From Aestuariibacter sp. GS-14 (GTDB lineage Bacteria > Pseudomonadota > Gammaproteobacteria > Enterobacterales > Alteromonadaceae): a stretch of DNA of 64,000 nt. A program made the position numbers and the translations under genes. This document shows, piece by piece, positions 36,798-47,526 of this stretch. The stretch is from contig NZ_VHIP01000003.1 in assembly GCF_006494365.1 (NCBI RefSeq), forward strand, positions 186,001 through 250,000, in the 5' to 3' direction. Under the pieces are notes generated by a model. The model did no database searches. It had not been told where the DNA came from and saw only the letters and a program-made list of their open reading frames with translations. Each line of letters starts with the position of its first letter. Positions within the stretch are counted from its first letter, which is position 1.

Positions 36798-37532
36798 ATG
36801 CAGCTTCCTTTGCCAGTAACTCTGCCTGATGATGAAACCTTTGCCAGTTTTGTGGCAGGAGGTAATGAACAGGTTCTGACGTTGCTTGCCTGTGTCGCTG
36901 AGCACTCACCCAACTGGCGGGAAGAACCGTCGCTGGCAATTTTACATGCGGCGTCGATTCCGTTGATCAATCTGGTTAGCGGTAATGGCAAGGGCAAAAG
37001 TCATCTGCTTTATGCTGTGTGTCATCAACTGGCTGCTCGCGATATTCCACATGTGTACCTCAATTGTGCAGACCTGATAGGCTTATCGCCAAGAGTACTG
37101 GATTCTTTGGAATTATTGCCAGTGATTTGTCTGGATAACCTTGAGCATATCGGTGGCAATGAAGCCTGGGAAGAAGCGGTATTCGATTTGATTAACCGGG
37201 TGAGTGAAACTGGGGTTGGCTTGTTGATTTTTGCTTCGCAACTTGGGCCCCAGCACAGTGAATTTTTATTGCCTGATCTGCGCTCCAGGCTCAGTGCCGG
37301 GTTAACATTTCAATTAGTGGGTTTAACCGACGAAGAGCGTGCTGAAGTGTTAAGTTCCAGAGCGCAACAACGTGGATTAAATCTGTCTGAACAAGCGCTG
37401 CATTACCTGTTGAATCACAGTCAGCGCGACTTGCCAAGCTTAATGGCGTTGTTGGAGCGACTGGATCAACGCTCGCTACAGGAACAAAAGAAAATTTCCG
37501 TCGCGCTGGTGAAGCGCGAGCTATCGGAATAA
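36798..37532 (+). CDS. hda: DnaA regulatory inactivator Hda
   Basis: A 244-residue AAA+ protein that binds the DNA clamp and stimulates ATP hydrolysis by DnaA, preventing over-initiation. The N-terminal clamp-binding motif is MQLPLPV, followed by LPDDETFASFVAGGN as in E. coli Hda. Walker A reads GNGKGKSHL, the Walker B-like segment VICLDNLEHIGG, and a C-terminal lid ends at VKRELSE. A short insertion precedes the P-loop compared with E. coli. It follows the DUF2066 gene with a 3-bp gap, so cotranscription is likely. Confidence 0.92.
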   Translation: MQLPLPVTLPDDETFASFVAGGNEQVLTLLACVAEHSPNWREEPSLAILHAASIPLINLVSGNGKGKSHLLYAVCHQLAARDIPHVYLNCADLIGLSPRVLDSLELLPVICLDNLEHIGGNEAWEEAVFDLINRVSETGVGLLIFASQLGPQHSEFLLPDLRSRLSAGLTFQLVGLTDEERAEVLSSRAQQRGLNLSEQALHYLLNHSQRDLPSLMALLERLDQRSLQEQKKISVALVKRELSE

Positions 37533-37572
37533 TGTCATTACGCCAATAGCCCGCTTACCTCTGAATTTTAAT

Positions 37573-37842
37573 CTAGTGCGTGTTGAACTTTGCTGTATGA
37601 TTTTGCAGCAGTCTGTGCGATATTTATACAATTAAGCGCAAGTGAAGTGTAGTTATCTACATGAACTTGGGCTGAAGCAGTAGAAATGTTGCACAGGCGC
37701 TGCCCGAAGGGTTCGCTCTAGGTGTCCACCGCTCTTTGTTGCATGCTCTTGATGCAGAACCACTGCACCTGCGAACATGCGCCGCGATCGCTGAACACCT
37801 AGAACGAACAAAATTTATACAGCAAAGATCAAGACGCCCTAG
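37573..37842. mobile_element. MITE-like non-autonomous element with ~33-bp terminal inverted repeats
   Basis: The left end (37573-37605) begins CTAGTGCGTGTTGAACTTTG and the inverted right end (37842-37809) CTAGGGCGTCTTGATCTTTG. About 30 of 33 positions match, with one small gap. CTAG at both edges may be a 4-bp target duplication. Inside, a second imperfect inverted repeat joins 37711-37725 with 37795-37809. No transposase frame is present. The right edge supplies the TAG stop (37839-37841) of the minus-strand lipoprotein gene. The family is not identified. Confidence 0.62.
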
Positions 37843-39766
37843 TGTAAATGACGCTCAAACTCTGCAATCTGCAAAGGCGGCAGTGTTGCTTGGGAGTTTG
37901 CTTCTTTTCCGCTTGTCAGGAAACGCAGGTTTCCGGCACTGTCTAATGTAACCAAATCGAACCACGACTGGCCGGCCGGCATTTGAATAACATCGGGTAA
38001 ATCCGCCTGAATGCTGGACACGTTGAGGTCGGGCAGGATGCGCTGTACCGCAAATGCCGTTCTAACTTGTAGTGTGTCCTGATTAATGCGATGACGCTGC
38101 CCCCAGGTGATTAGCGCATCGTCGTTGTTGTTTCGGCCAATAACCGCGACATCGGCGCTTACATTCATGCGATAGAGCATCATAAATTGCTCAAACAACA
38201 TAGCGTAATCTTCGCGCTCGGTGTAATAGGCATAATAGGCGGGCGCAATGTCAGCACTGAACGCATCAGCAACCTCGGCTGGCGTGGTATTTTTCTGCGC
38301 AGTCGTTGCATCCTCACCACCAAATGATACATCTGCCAATCCTTCCAGTAATGCCGATTGCAACGGATAGTTTGATGACATTATTGAGGATTGTGCACCG
38401 TAACGCTGGAAATGGCTCAATGGATTGCTCGATGAATCAACACTTGACCAAACTGAGGGGGGAAAGAAATCATTGGCGTGAGCCAGTTCATGGTACATCA
38501 GCCAGGCCAGTGATGCTTCCAGTTGATCGAAACTCTTCGAAAGTCGGCTGCTGGCCGCTAATGACGACTGAGGATAATAGTATTCGCCGTCTTTCACGTA
38601 CCGCCAGTAAATGCCAAATTGCAGTTCGTTACCAAAACTACTGCGGTAATCGGGAATAGTGTTAATGGTGTCGCGCTCTTGTGGTGTGCGCCAAAAGTTG
38701 CGGGCATCCAGATAGATCGCACCGGTTCTTACCCAATAAAAAGACGGGCGTACATCGTACGAAATAACAACGGCAGTTACACCGCGCAGTAATTTTATGA
38801 TGTCCTCTGCCGCCGCAGACTGAGTTAAAAACTCCCTGAAACGCTCACCCATCCAGGCGTGAGAGACAAGTGTACGATCTAAAATAGTGTCGATAGTAGG
38901 TGACAGGGTATCCATGCCAATCAGTGGGAGTTTGTCGAATGAACAACTATTCACTACTGTGTTGTTGTAAACACATTCCAACAGCGCATCTGCATAAGGC
39001 GTATTCGGATTATAGGGGCGTAAATCGGTAGTAACGTACATCTCGATATCGGTGAAAATCGCCGAGTTTACGATACTGGCTTCTTTTACACCGATCAGCA
39101 CGTCATCACTGGCTGTAGTGCCATCATCAAAAGTAGCAGTCACGCGAAACGCCATCACTTCGTCGCGGGATACCTCAGGGGCTTCCATAAATGCCGAGCG
39201 CATAGGGCCATTGGTGCGGTCTTCCTGATAGGTGATTTCAGCAGGGGCAGGGCCACCAATTTGGGTCCATTGGGTTGAGGTAATGATTTTATTGGAAGGG
39301 CTGTCAACCCGAATGGATACCCGGCCACGCTCGGTAGCCATATGATCCAGTCGCAAATTAACTGTGTCTTCGGGGGTGTTATCACTGGTGGTAAATGACA
39401 CGGTTACAGTGCGAAAAATACCACTTGCGGTAGTGGCCGATACGGTAAAAGCGTAGTCACCGGTTTCTGTTACGTCGAAACCAATAGCTTGTGATTGATC
39501 TGCCAACAATGTTAATGCTGGCCCTGACGTTTGTTCCCACTGCACGTTGGTCAGTGACTCACCATTGTCGGCCAGCACCACAAACCCAGCAGAGGCATTC
39601 ACATCAATAATGTCATTACCAAAAACAGATAAACCATTTTCTGATTTTAACGGCGTTAGCCGGGTAAAGTCTGGTGTTGGCGTCGTTGGGTTGCCCGGCG
39701 CATTACTGCCGCCGCCACCGCCACATCCAGCCAACAGCGTCGTTAAACTAATCGCAACAGTGGTGC

Positions 39767-39794
<28 letters not shown>
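37839..39794 (-). CDS. Lipoprotein with Ig/PKD-like domains and an HExxH metallopeptidase-like site
   Basis: A 651-residue lipoprotein (signal ending LLAGC, then a Gly run). Two beta-sandwich PKD/cadherin-like domains occupy roughly residues 40-260, with NVQWEQTSGPALTLL and TSTQWTQIGGPAPAEI repeats. The C-terminal half holds LMYHELAHANDFF with the zinc motif H435-E-L-A-H439 and a downstream LLEGLADVSFG that could offer the third ligand. It may be a surface metallopeptidase, but catalytic activity is unproven. The start overlaps the DUF2069 gene by 28 bp. The last codons and stop lie at the MITE edge, so the native C-terminus may be lost. Confidence 0.7.
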
Positions 39795-40821
<1,027 letters not shown>

Positions 40822-41175
40822 TTACAGAATATCCAGTACCGACTCAGGCGGCCTGCCAATTTTTGCCACGCCCCCATTAATTACCACTGGACGTTCCATC
40901 AATCTGGGACACGCAGCCATGGCTGCGAAACGCTCATCATCTGTGGTTGATGGGTTATCTAACCCGGCGTCTTTGTATTCCGCTTCTTTTACGCGCATCA
41001 TGCTGGTTACGTCAGTTAAACCCAACTGCACATACAGCGTTTTTAACTCGGCTACGTTCAGCGGTTCTTTCAAATATTCCACAACCTCCGGCGTTAAGCC
41101 TTTATCCTGTAACAATGCTAAGGTTTCACGGCTCTTTGAACAGCGTGGATTGTGTAGTATTTTTAATTCTGCCAT
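40822..41175 (-). CDS. ArsC-family reductase (YfgD-like)
   Basis: A 117-residue thioredoxin-fold protein. The catalytic Cys lies in LHNPRCSKSRETLALL (Cys12), the typical arsenate reductase motif. The Arg relay positions in MMRVKE and CPRLMERPVVING, and GRPPESVLDIL, agree with the family. In E. coli the homologous gene yfgD sits between hda and bepA, as here. It is not part of an ars operon, so arsenate is not necessarily its substrate. It is divergent from the TlpA gene with 45 bp between starts. Confidence 0.85.
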   Translation of the reverse strand: MAELKILHNPRCSKSRETLALLQDKGLTPEVVEYLKEPLNVAELKTLYVQLGLTDVTSMMRVKEAEYKDAGLDNPSTTDDERFAAMAACPRLMERPVVINGGVAKIGRPPESVLDIL

Positions 41176-41220
41176 GTGCGTTTCTCATATCCTGTTTTGT
41201 TAGCGCGAAGGAGTATCGGC

Positions 41221-41745
41221 TTGAACGAATTGAAAATTGTCGCAGATTTTAAACGACAAACGCAACAACGAGGATCAATTAAGACCGCGGTTCTGATTGT
41301 CTTGGCGTTGGCTGCCATGCTGGCAGGGGTATTTGCGCAGCGCCAAATGTCGGGTAGCGATGTAACCTTGTCCACGGCAGACGGTAAAGCGTATTCCTGG
41401 CAATCGGAGTCCTGGACAGTGATTAATTATTTCGCCGAATGGTGCGCACCTTGTTTACGTGAGTTACCTGAATTAAATGCATTTTACCGCTCTGGTGAGG
41501 CGCGAATTCTGGGGGTGAGCTACGACAATTTAGCAGCAGCAGAACTGAATGCCATGATTGCCCGGCAGGACATTCAGTTCCCGGTGGTGAACAGTACAGA
41601 CGTTGCAAACCTACCTGTGCCCATGCCCAGCGTATTGCCAACAACCTACATCATTTCACCCGACGGGCAGCTGATACAAACGTTACACGGAGAGCAAACC
41701 GAAGCAGGACTTAAGGCTTTACTGACAGCACTTTCATCAAACTAG
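41221..41745 (+). CDS. TlpA-like thioredoxin, membrane-anchored
   Basis: A 174-residue protein with one N-terminal anchor (TAVLIVLALAAMLAGVFA) and a periplasmic thioredoxin domain with the redox motif WCAPC in NYFAEWCAPCLRELPELN. The cis-Pro loop VLPTTYIISPDG is present. It likely reduces or exchanges disulfides of exported proteins. TTG at 41221 is chosen because AAGGAG lies 7 nt upstream; an upstream ATG at 41176 would leave no space before the divergent arsC gene. Transcribed towards bepA, with converging ends. Confidence 0.87.
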   Translation: MNELKIVADFKRQTQQRGSIKTAVLIVLALAAMLAGVFAQRQMSGSDVTLSTADGKAYSWQSESWTVINYFAEWCAPCLRELPELNAFYRSGEARILGVSYDNLAAAELNAMIARQDIQFPVVNSTDVANLPVPMPSVLPTTYIISPDGQLIQTLHGEQTEAGLKALLTALSSN

Positions 41746-41756
41746 CGCTACTTCGT

Positions 41757-43229
41757 TTATTGCATTTGCTTCAGTTTTTCTTGTTCGTCGCGGAACTGTT
41801 GGATGCGCGCTCTGATGCGCTGCTTTTCCAGGTGATTGTCGCCAGTAAAGTTAAAAGCGTATTGTAATTCGTCTATTGCATTGGGATACGCGCCGTATAA
41901 CGCTAGCAGTTCTGCTTTACTCTGATGCATTCCCATGTACAACTTTTCACCTTTGTAAGCATCGGTTAGGATTTGATAAGCAATTTCGTCCTGTGGATGA
42001 ATCAACAGGTAATCACGCAGTAATTCGATTGCTCGTGTATATTGCTTGGCTGATACCAATGCGTTAGACAGGTTCAATACAACCACGCTGTTGCGCGGCT
42101 TTTGCGCCAACACATGTTCTAATTGAGTGATGGCATTTTGTGGGTTGCCCAGCGCAATCTCAATGTCTGTGGCTAAATCCAGGTAAAACAAATTCTCTTT
42201 GTCTTGAAGTAATAGCGCGTCGTTGATTGCTTTAGCTTGCTGGTACTTTTCGTTTTCAAACAGGGCAATGGCCAAACCATACTGGGCGGCCTCTTTAATC
42301 AAATAGGTACCAGTGTCATTCATTGCCTGAAAATACTCCAGAGAGTAATCCGGCTTAAACTGATAGCGAGCCTGAATTCTGGCTTTTGCCAGATGAAATG
42401 TCTTACTCGGTGGAAGCCTCACATTGGGATAGCCATCCATTCGGATCCGGGCATCGGCAATCCGCTTTTCTGTTAAAGGGTGGGTCAGTAACCGCTCCGG
42501 AGGACGCGAGCTGGTACGGTATTGTTCGGCCATTTTGCCAAAAAAGCTGGCAGTAGCTTTGGGATCAAAACCCGCAGAATACAAAATATCAATACCAATG
42601 CGGTCGGCTTCCTGTTCGTTTGAACGGGTGTAATCAATGCCCATTTGGGCTGACATGGCCTGCGTAGTAGAAAGTGCTGCTATACCGGCTTCCGGATTAG
42701 CCATCGCCAACAAAATACTGCCAAACATTGAGGCAAGCTGAAGCGGTGAGCTGCGCTGCTGAGACAGTGCTCTTCGCGCAAGGTGACGCTGGGTAACGTG
42801 TGTTACTTCGTGCGCCAGAACTGAGGCTAATTCACTTTCGTTATCGGCCGCTGTGATGATCCCAGTGTGAACACCCACATGACCGCCGTAGAATGCGAAG
42901 GCATTCATTGCGTTGTTGTTAATTACAAAAAACTGAAAAGGGAACTTGGTATTGTCGGCCTGGAGTACCAAACGATTACCCAAATCCTGAATGTATTCAT
43001 TAATTACGGGATCGCCAATCATTGGTGCCTGACCGCGCATCTGGCGCATGATCGCGTCGCCGATCAGTATTTCTTTGTCGAGTGTCAGGGCCTCGGAAGC
43101 CACTACACCAATTTCAGGCAATGTATTTTTGTCACTGCCAAGTGTTTGCGCCTCGGCTTTACCGGCAACCAGAAGCGTTACCAATATTGCACTAACGATA
43201 GAGCTTCTAAAAAATAGCGATGAAATCAT
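41757..43229 (-). CDS. bepA: Periplasmic M48 metallopeptidase BepA with TPR domain
   Basis: A precursor of about 490 residues (E. coli BepA 487). A signal peptide (IVSAILVTLLVAGKAEA) leads into an M48 domain with the zinc motif HEVTH in LASVLAHEVTHVTQRH and the third ligand Glu in NEQEADRIGID. A C-terminal TPR array of four to five repeats follows (ALFENEKYQQAKAINDALLL, VVLNLSNALVSAKQYTRAIE). The role is quality control of outer-membrane proteins such as LptD and BamA. ATG 43229 is preferred; a longer frame to 43355 would lack the signal peptide position. Confidence 0.92.
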   Translation of the reverse strand: MISSLFFRSSIVSAILVTLLVAGKAEAQTLGSDKNTLPEIGVVASEALTLDKEILIGDAIMRQMRGQAPMIGDPVINEYIQDLGNRLVLQADNTKFPFQFFVINNNAMNAFAFYGGHVGVHTGIITAADNESELASVLAHEVTHVTQRHLARRALSQQRSSPLQLASMFGSILLAMANPEAGIAALSTTQAMSAQMGIDYTRSNEQEADRIGIDILYSAGFDPKATASFFGKMAEQYRTSSRPPERLLTHPLTEKRIADARIRMDGYPNVRLPPSKTFHLAKARIQARYQFKPDYSLEYFQAMNDTGTYLIKEAAQYGLAIALFENEKYQQAKAINDALLLQDKENLFYLDLATDIEIALGNPQNAITQLEHVLAQKPRNSVVVLNLSNALVSAKQYTRAIELLRDYLLIHPQDEIAYQILTDAYKGEKLYMGMHQSKAELLALYGAYPNAIDELQYAFNFTGDNHLEKQRIRARIQQFRDEQEKLKQMQ

Positions 43230-43593
43230 GATTCCCCTGGCAAACACCCAATACTGCTGATTATTGGACAACAGTTTGCCTGACAGTTCCTTTTTTTCTG
43301 AATTAAAAGTAGCTATTTGCCTGTTTAATAAGCAAACATAACCTAATAGGATCACAACACAAGCCTGTTATACAAGCAAGCGTCTTACCGTAAAATTGTC
43401 ATGTCTGACAGTATTGCGAATTCATCGCACCAGACCTAGTGCAGGGCACTATATACCGGTATAGTAACGCCCCTTACCGCTGCATGTTGTGGTGTTGTTG
43501 AATTTAGCGTAGTTGAAAAATTCACGGTCATGTATGCCAGCCCGGCCCGTAAGTAAAGTGATTACCCGTAAAGGAATTACATAGGATGTCTAC
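43230..43593. other. Divergent intergenic region bepA / perM
   Basis: A 364-bp spacer, AT-rich, between diverging genes. A 12-bp perfect palindrome TATACCGGTATA (43452-43463) within ACTATATACCGGTATAGT could be an operator or promoter element. I see nothing else I can name. Confidence 0.4.
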
Positions 43594-44661
43594 ATGTTAA
43601 GTATTTTTGGTAGGTGGTATAAACGCAAATTTTCCGATCCCGATGCCACCATGCTGCTGATCCTCATACTGATCACCAGTGCCGTGCTGGTGATTTGGGG
43701 GAATATGCTGATGCCGGTTATTGTTGCTGCTGTTATAGCTTACTTGCTCGATTGGCCGGTATCACAGTTAACCCGCATTGGCATGAAGCGCACGTTATCG
43801 TGCAGTCTGGTACTGCTTTGCTTTGTGTCTGTGATGGTTTTATTGCTGATTGGCCTGGTGCCCGTGGTAACCAAGCAGAGCATGAGTCTGGTTCAGGAGT
43901 TGCCGAACATCTGGCAGAAAGCCCAGGACTGGTTACTGACGCTGCCCGACAAATACCCTGAGTACGTTCAGTTTTCACAAATATATGAGATGATGGAAGG
44001 TGCAAACCAGCACCTGGTAGATTTTGGACAGGAAGCGCTGTCAGCGTCGTTTAGCTCTATTGCCAGTGTTGCGGCTCTACTCATATACCTTATTTTAGTG
44101 CCGCTGATGGTGTTTTTCATGTTGAAAGACAAGCCGTACTTCACCGAGAGTATTTCCCGCTTGTTGCCACGGGAGCGCAGGTTAATAACGCAGGTTGGCA
44201 ACGAGATGAATGTGCAAATTGCCAACTATATTCGCGGCAAGGTTATCGAAATTATTATCGTTGGTGCCGTGTCGTGTGTAACGTTTGCCATTATGGATTT
44301 GCGGTACTCGTTATTGCTCGGTGTACTGGTTGGCTTATCGGTATTAATTCCGTATATCGGCGCCGCCGTTGTGACTATTCCGGTCGCTGTGGTTGCGATG
44401 TTCCAGTGGGGTATTACACCTGAGTTCTGGTATCTGATGGTTGCTTACGGCATTATTCAGGCGTTAGATGGTAATTTGCTGGTACCTATACTGTTTTCTG
44501 AAGCCGTGAGTTTACACCCCTTGTACATCATAGTGGCGGTATTGTTTTTTGGCGGCTTGTGGGGCTTTTGGGGGGTATTTTTTGCGATCCCGTTGGCAAC
44601 GCTGGTAAAAGCAGTGATTTCTGCCTGGTCAAGTTCACCGGAAGTGCCAGCAGAACCCTGA
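43594..44661 (+). CDS. perM: AI-2E family transporter PerM
   Basis: A 355-residue polytopic protein with about eight helices in the AI-2E/UPF0118 layout: ILITSAVLVIWGNMLMPVIV, AAVIAYLLDWPVSQLTR, an LPNIWQKAQDWLLTLPDK linker and the conserved SVLIPYIGAAVVTIPVAVVA plus VPILFSEAVSLHPLYIIVAV. Related proteins have been linked to sodium/proton exchange and AI-2 export; the substrate is uncertain. Synteny with bepA (adjacent in E. coli too) supports the name. It is divergent from bepA. Confidence 0.88.
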   Translation: MLSIFGRWYKRKFSDPDATMLLILILITSAVLVIWGNMLMPVIVAAVIAYLLDWPVSQLTRIGMKRTLSCSLVLLCFVSVMVLLLIGLVPVVTKQSMSLVQELPNIWQKAQDWLLTLPDKYPEYVQFSQIYEMMEGANQHLVDFGQEALSASFSSIASVAALLIYLILVPLMVFFMLKDKPYFTESISRLLPRERRLITQVGNEMNVQIANYIRGKVIEIIIVGAVSCVTFAIMDLRYSLLLGVLVGLSVLIPYIGAAVVTIPVAVVAMFQWGITPEFWYLMVAYGIIQALDGNLLVPILFSEAVSLHPLYIIVAVLFFGGLWGFWGVFFAIPLATLVKAVISAWSSSPEVPAEP

Positions 44662-44676
44662 TCCCTGAACTATTTT

Positions 44677-44711
44677 CACTCACATGCCATCGGTTTGATG
44701 GCATGTGAGTG
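44677..44711. terminator. Probable bidirectional terminator between perM and the DLH gene
   Basis: A perfect 15-bp stem CACTCACATGCCATC / GATGGCATGTGAGTG with loop GGTTT. It lies between convergent genes. Neither side has a long T run, so it is a strong hairpin but an imperfect terminator. Confidence 0.65.
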
Positions 44712-44724
44712 AATCAATTCTTCA

Positions 44725-45606
44725 TTAAATCAAGGCTTTGCGAAACATGATAAGGGTTTTAGACCAGGCAAGTTCTGCCTGAACCTCGTTATACACCGCT
44801 GAATCAGGTGGTGTCCAACCGTGTAACGTGCCTGGATACACCGCTATGTCGGCACTTAAACCTGCTTGTTCATAGGCTTGTATAAGCAGAGGTTTCATTT
44901 CTGGCGAGCGTTCGTTATCGTTTTCCGCAATGGCATGCAATGCAACGGCGTTTGATGCTTCAACGGTTAAATGCGGGCTGTCGTCTTTATCGGTAGCCAG
45001 TCCGCCGCCGTGATAACTCGCAATAGCACCAATTCTCTCCGGCATAGCAGCCGCAGCAAACATAGTAAAGGCACCACTCATGCAGTATCCCATTACTGCT
45101 CCGGGTTTAGTTGAATCAACAACGGCTTGGCTGTCCATAAAACTGAAAAACGCCCGAGCGTCGCTAACTACCGCATCTTTTACCAGTTTTGCCCGCATGG
45201 GATTCAGAATTGCCCGGGCTTCCGGCGCTGGAAACTCTATACCATCCGGCAGTGCCGCACCTTGCACATCACGGTAAAACGGATTTACCACCAGCACGGC
45301 ATACCCTTCGGCCGCTAGTCGACTGCCCATGGCGTCAAATGCGTCGCGACGACCTTTTATATCAGGCCACATAATTACCGCAGGGTGTTTGCCCGCAGCA
45401 GGGCTTACCAGTAAGCAGTCGGCTTTACCGTCGGGTGTGTTCACCTGAACTTGCTGGCGGATAACAGATGTATCGCCGATTGCAAATTGTGGGAAGGCCG
45501 AACCTAACGCGCCCATTGCAAGCAGGGTAGTAAATTGTCTGCGGTTAATTTTTCCGTGTTCGTTTATATAGTGTGCAGCATCGCGTTCTGTTCGTTCATC
45601 ACACAT
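44725..45606 (-). CDS. Dienelactone hydrolase-family protein, Tat-type signal
   Basis: A 293-residue alpha/beta hydrolase. The N-terminus holds a twin-arginine-like signal NRRQFTTLLAMGALGSAFPQ at about 21-40, suggesting folded export. The nucleophile is Cys in VMGYCMSGAFTMF, as in dienelactone hydrolases, with AIASYHGGGLATD and a late HGWTPPDSAVY His. Substrates of exported family members are not known. Single gene, convergent with perM. Confidence 0.85.
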   Translation of the reverse strand: MCDERTERDAAHYINEHGKINRRQFTTLLAMGALGSAFPQFAIGDTSVIRQQVQVNTPDGKADCLLVSPAAGKHPAVIMWPDIKGRRDAFDAMGSRLAAEGYAVLVVNPFYRDVQGAALPDGIEFPAPEARAILNPMRAKLVKDAVVSDARAFFSFMDSQAVVDSTKPGAVMGYCMSGAFTMFAAAAMPERIGAIASYHGGGLATDKDDSPHLTVEASNAVALHAIAENDNERSPEMKPLLIQAYEQAGLSADIAVYPGTLHGWTPPDSAVYNEVQAELAWSKTLIMFRKALI

Positions 45607-45935
45607 GATGTAAGGCTCCAGGTTAATATGTTGTTTATAATAGCCGCAAAGTCATTCAGATCATCAAGCAGATTCCGATAAAAGATGAATTCTATACGTT
45701 AGAATTAGGTAGATTGGGGTAACCTGCGCCCTTAACAGGCATGGTTGCAACCGCATGGTCATCCTGTTATTTTTACCCGCCTGACACGTATGTAATGTGC
45801 CTGTTAGTTTATGTAATGGGTGGTATATAAACCAAATACATCACATCTGACCTAACCGTCAAAATAAGCCTTATACTGCCGTTGCCAGCCGACCATTAGA
45901 AGCGGCAGGCAGATCAACTTGGATAAAATAACAAT
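45607..45935. other. Divergent intergenic region DLH / TPR-sulfotransferase
   Basis: A 329-bp spacer between diverging genes. It contains only a weak CTGCCG ... CGGCAG inverted repeat (45876-45908) close to the sulfotransferase start. I see no coding frame or known regulatory site. Confidence 0.4.
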
Positions 45936-47474
45936 ATGAATACACCAGGCCTTCAACAGGCGCTAGCTCAGGTGCATCAATGGCTAACGACAGGCCAGCC
46001 GCAACAGGCAGAGCATCTATTACTGCAGCTCATCACGCAATATCCAACTAACACTGTGGTGTTAACTCACCTTATTGGCTTTGCATTGAATAAAAAGCAA
46101 TACGCGAGCGCTGAAAAATATATAGATACGCTGCTTGCCCATCCTGAACAAATCATCGATAAGCAGCAGTTTTTGCACCTTATCAGAATGTTCATCCAGC
46201 ACAATCGCTTTAAAGCCGGTTTGAGGTTGTCATCTAATGTTGCAGACAACCTGAAAGGGGATGCGGAAGTGCTGGCCGCACGTTGCCATTGTGCTATTGA
46301 TGCCCGGGCACTTGCCGATGCGCAAGCCTGGTTAGCGCAATCTAACGATGTGGTAGAAGGAAGTCCGTACCTGATGCATACAAGGGCAAACATTGCCTCA
46401 ATGCAAGGCGATTTTGACTCCGCCATACGCGATTTTCATCTTGTACTTGCAAAAGAGCCGGGCAACAGTTACGCCGCTGCTCGCATTGCTAAATGTGGAC
46501 GGGTATCTGACGAGACACTTACCGCTTTGCTCGACGCGCTGGCACAGGGTGGTGACGATGAAGCCAAAGCGCGTATTCACCTGGCATTAGGCAAAGCGTA
46601 TTCCGACCAAGGCGATTATAGCCAGGCCTGGGAACACGCTGAAAAGGGCAATCAGTTCAATAAGAATGTGGCCAAATTTGACGCAACGGTATTTCAACAA
46701 CAGGTTGACCACATTATTGAGGCTTTCACTGCACCGCGGGTAGAGGCTATCCAGTCGGACAACACCCAGGAGCATGTGTTTATTGTTGGCATGCCCCGTT
46801 CGGGTACCACACTGGCTGAACAAATTCTGTCTATAGTGGACGACTACTACGCAGGTGGCGAAACGCCAGCATTGGAATATGCACTGGGATTTACCCGTGA
46901 AGGTGGGGCGTATACGCAATCTTTAATTCAGGGCGCTCCTATAGACTGGACTGCTGCTTGTAATGCTTACAACGATTATTTTGCGCAGTTTGCCAATTTT
47001 TCGGGAAAGCTGATCGTAAACAAAGTACCGACGAATTTTTTCCATGTAGGCCTGATTAAGCTGATGTTCCCGAAGGCGAAGATCATTAATATGCAGCGTG
47101 ATCCGTTGGATGTGGCGGTGTCAGTATTCTTTGAGACGTTCTCGCAATATTTTGCTTATACAAACGACCTGAAAGATATCTTTTTTGTGTTTGAGCAGTA
47201 TCAGCGCTTAATGACGCATTGGTCTGCCTTATTTAAGGATGATGTGCTGAATGTGTCTTATCAGGCACTGGTGAGTGATTATCAGGCACAGGTAGACAAT
47301 ATCGGCCAGTTTTTAGGCAGACAGTTGCCTTCAGCAGACGAAATCCGCGGTGCAGCGAATCATGTTGAAACGCCCAGTTTGTGGCAGGTACGCCAACCCA
47401 TTAACACCAATGCGGTGAAAAAGTGGAAGCGTTACGAAACGCAATTAGGTGAGTTTGTTAAGCAATACAGTTAA
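45936..47474 (+). CDS. TPR-sulfotransferase fusion protein
   Basis: A 512-residue protein. Residues 1-250 form TPR-like helical repeats (QAEHLLLQLITQYPTNTVVL, IRDFHLVLAKEPGNSYAAAR, ALGKAYSDQGDYSQAWEHAE). The C-terminal half is a sulfotransferase domain with PAPS-binding loop VGMPRSGTT (284-292), then KLIVNKVPTNFFHVGLI and the 3'-phosphate contact MQRDPLDVAVSVFFETF. This TPR-sulfotransferase class is widespread in marine bacteria, with mostly unknown acceptors. No signal peptide is seen. It may be cotranscribed with the serine hydrolase gene 52 bp downstream. Confidence 0.85.
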   Translation: MNTPGLQQALAQVHQWLTTGQPQQAEHLLLQLITQYPTNTVVLTHLIGFALNKKQYASAEKYIDTLLAHPEQIIDKQQFLHLIRMFIQHNRFKAGLRLSSNVADNLKGDAEVLAARCHCAIDARALADAQAWLAQSNDVVEGSPYLMHTRANIASMQGDFDSAIRDFHLVLAKEPGNSYAAARIAKCGRVSDETLTALLDALAQGGDDEAKARIHLALGKAYSDQGDYSQAWEHAEKGNQFNKNVAKFDATVFQQQVDHIIEAFTAPRVEAIQSDNTQEHVFIVGMPRSGTTLAEQILSIVDDYYAGGETPALEYALGFTREGGAYTQSLIQGAPIDWTAACNAYNDYFAQFANFSGKLIVNKVPTNFFHVGLIKLMFPKAKIINMQRDPLDVAVSVFFETFSQYFAYTNDLKDIFFVFEQYQRLMTHWSALFKDDVLNVSYQALVSDYQAQVDNIGQFLGRQLPSADEIRGAANHVETPSLWQVRQPINTNAVKKWKRYETQLGEFVKQYS

Positions 47475-47526
47475 TCTTTGGTTAAGCCTTATGTAAGCCC
47501 TATGTAGGTATCGAAGGAACGATAAA

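Noticed and set aside
37711..37809. An integron attC-like site suggested by the nested inverted repeat
   Set aside because: The arms have GTT at the left and AAC at the right, the reverse of the attC core order, and terminal repeats fit a MITE better.
37736..37951. A 71-codon plus-strand frame running into the lipoprotein gene 3' end
   Set aside because: It lies inside the MITE-like element and antisense to the lipoprotein; the peptide is probably a chance reading of repeat DNA.
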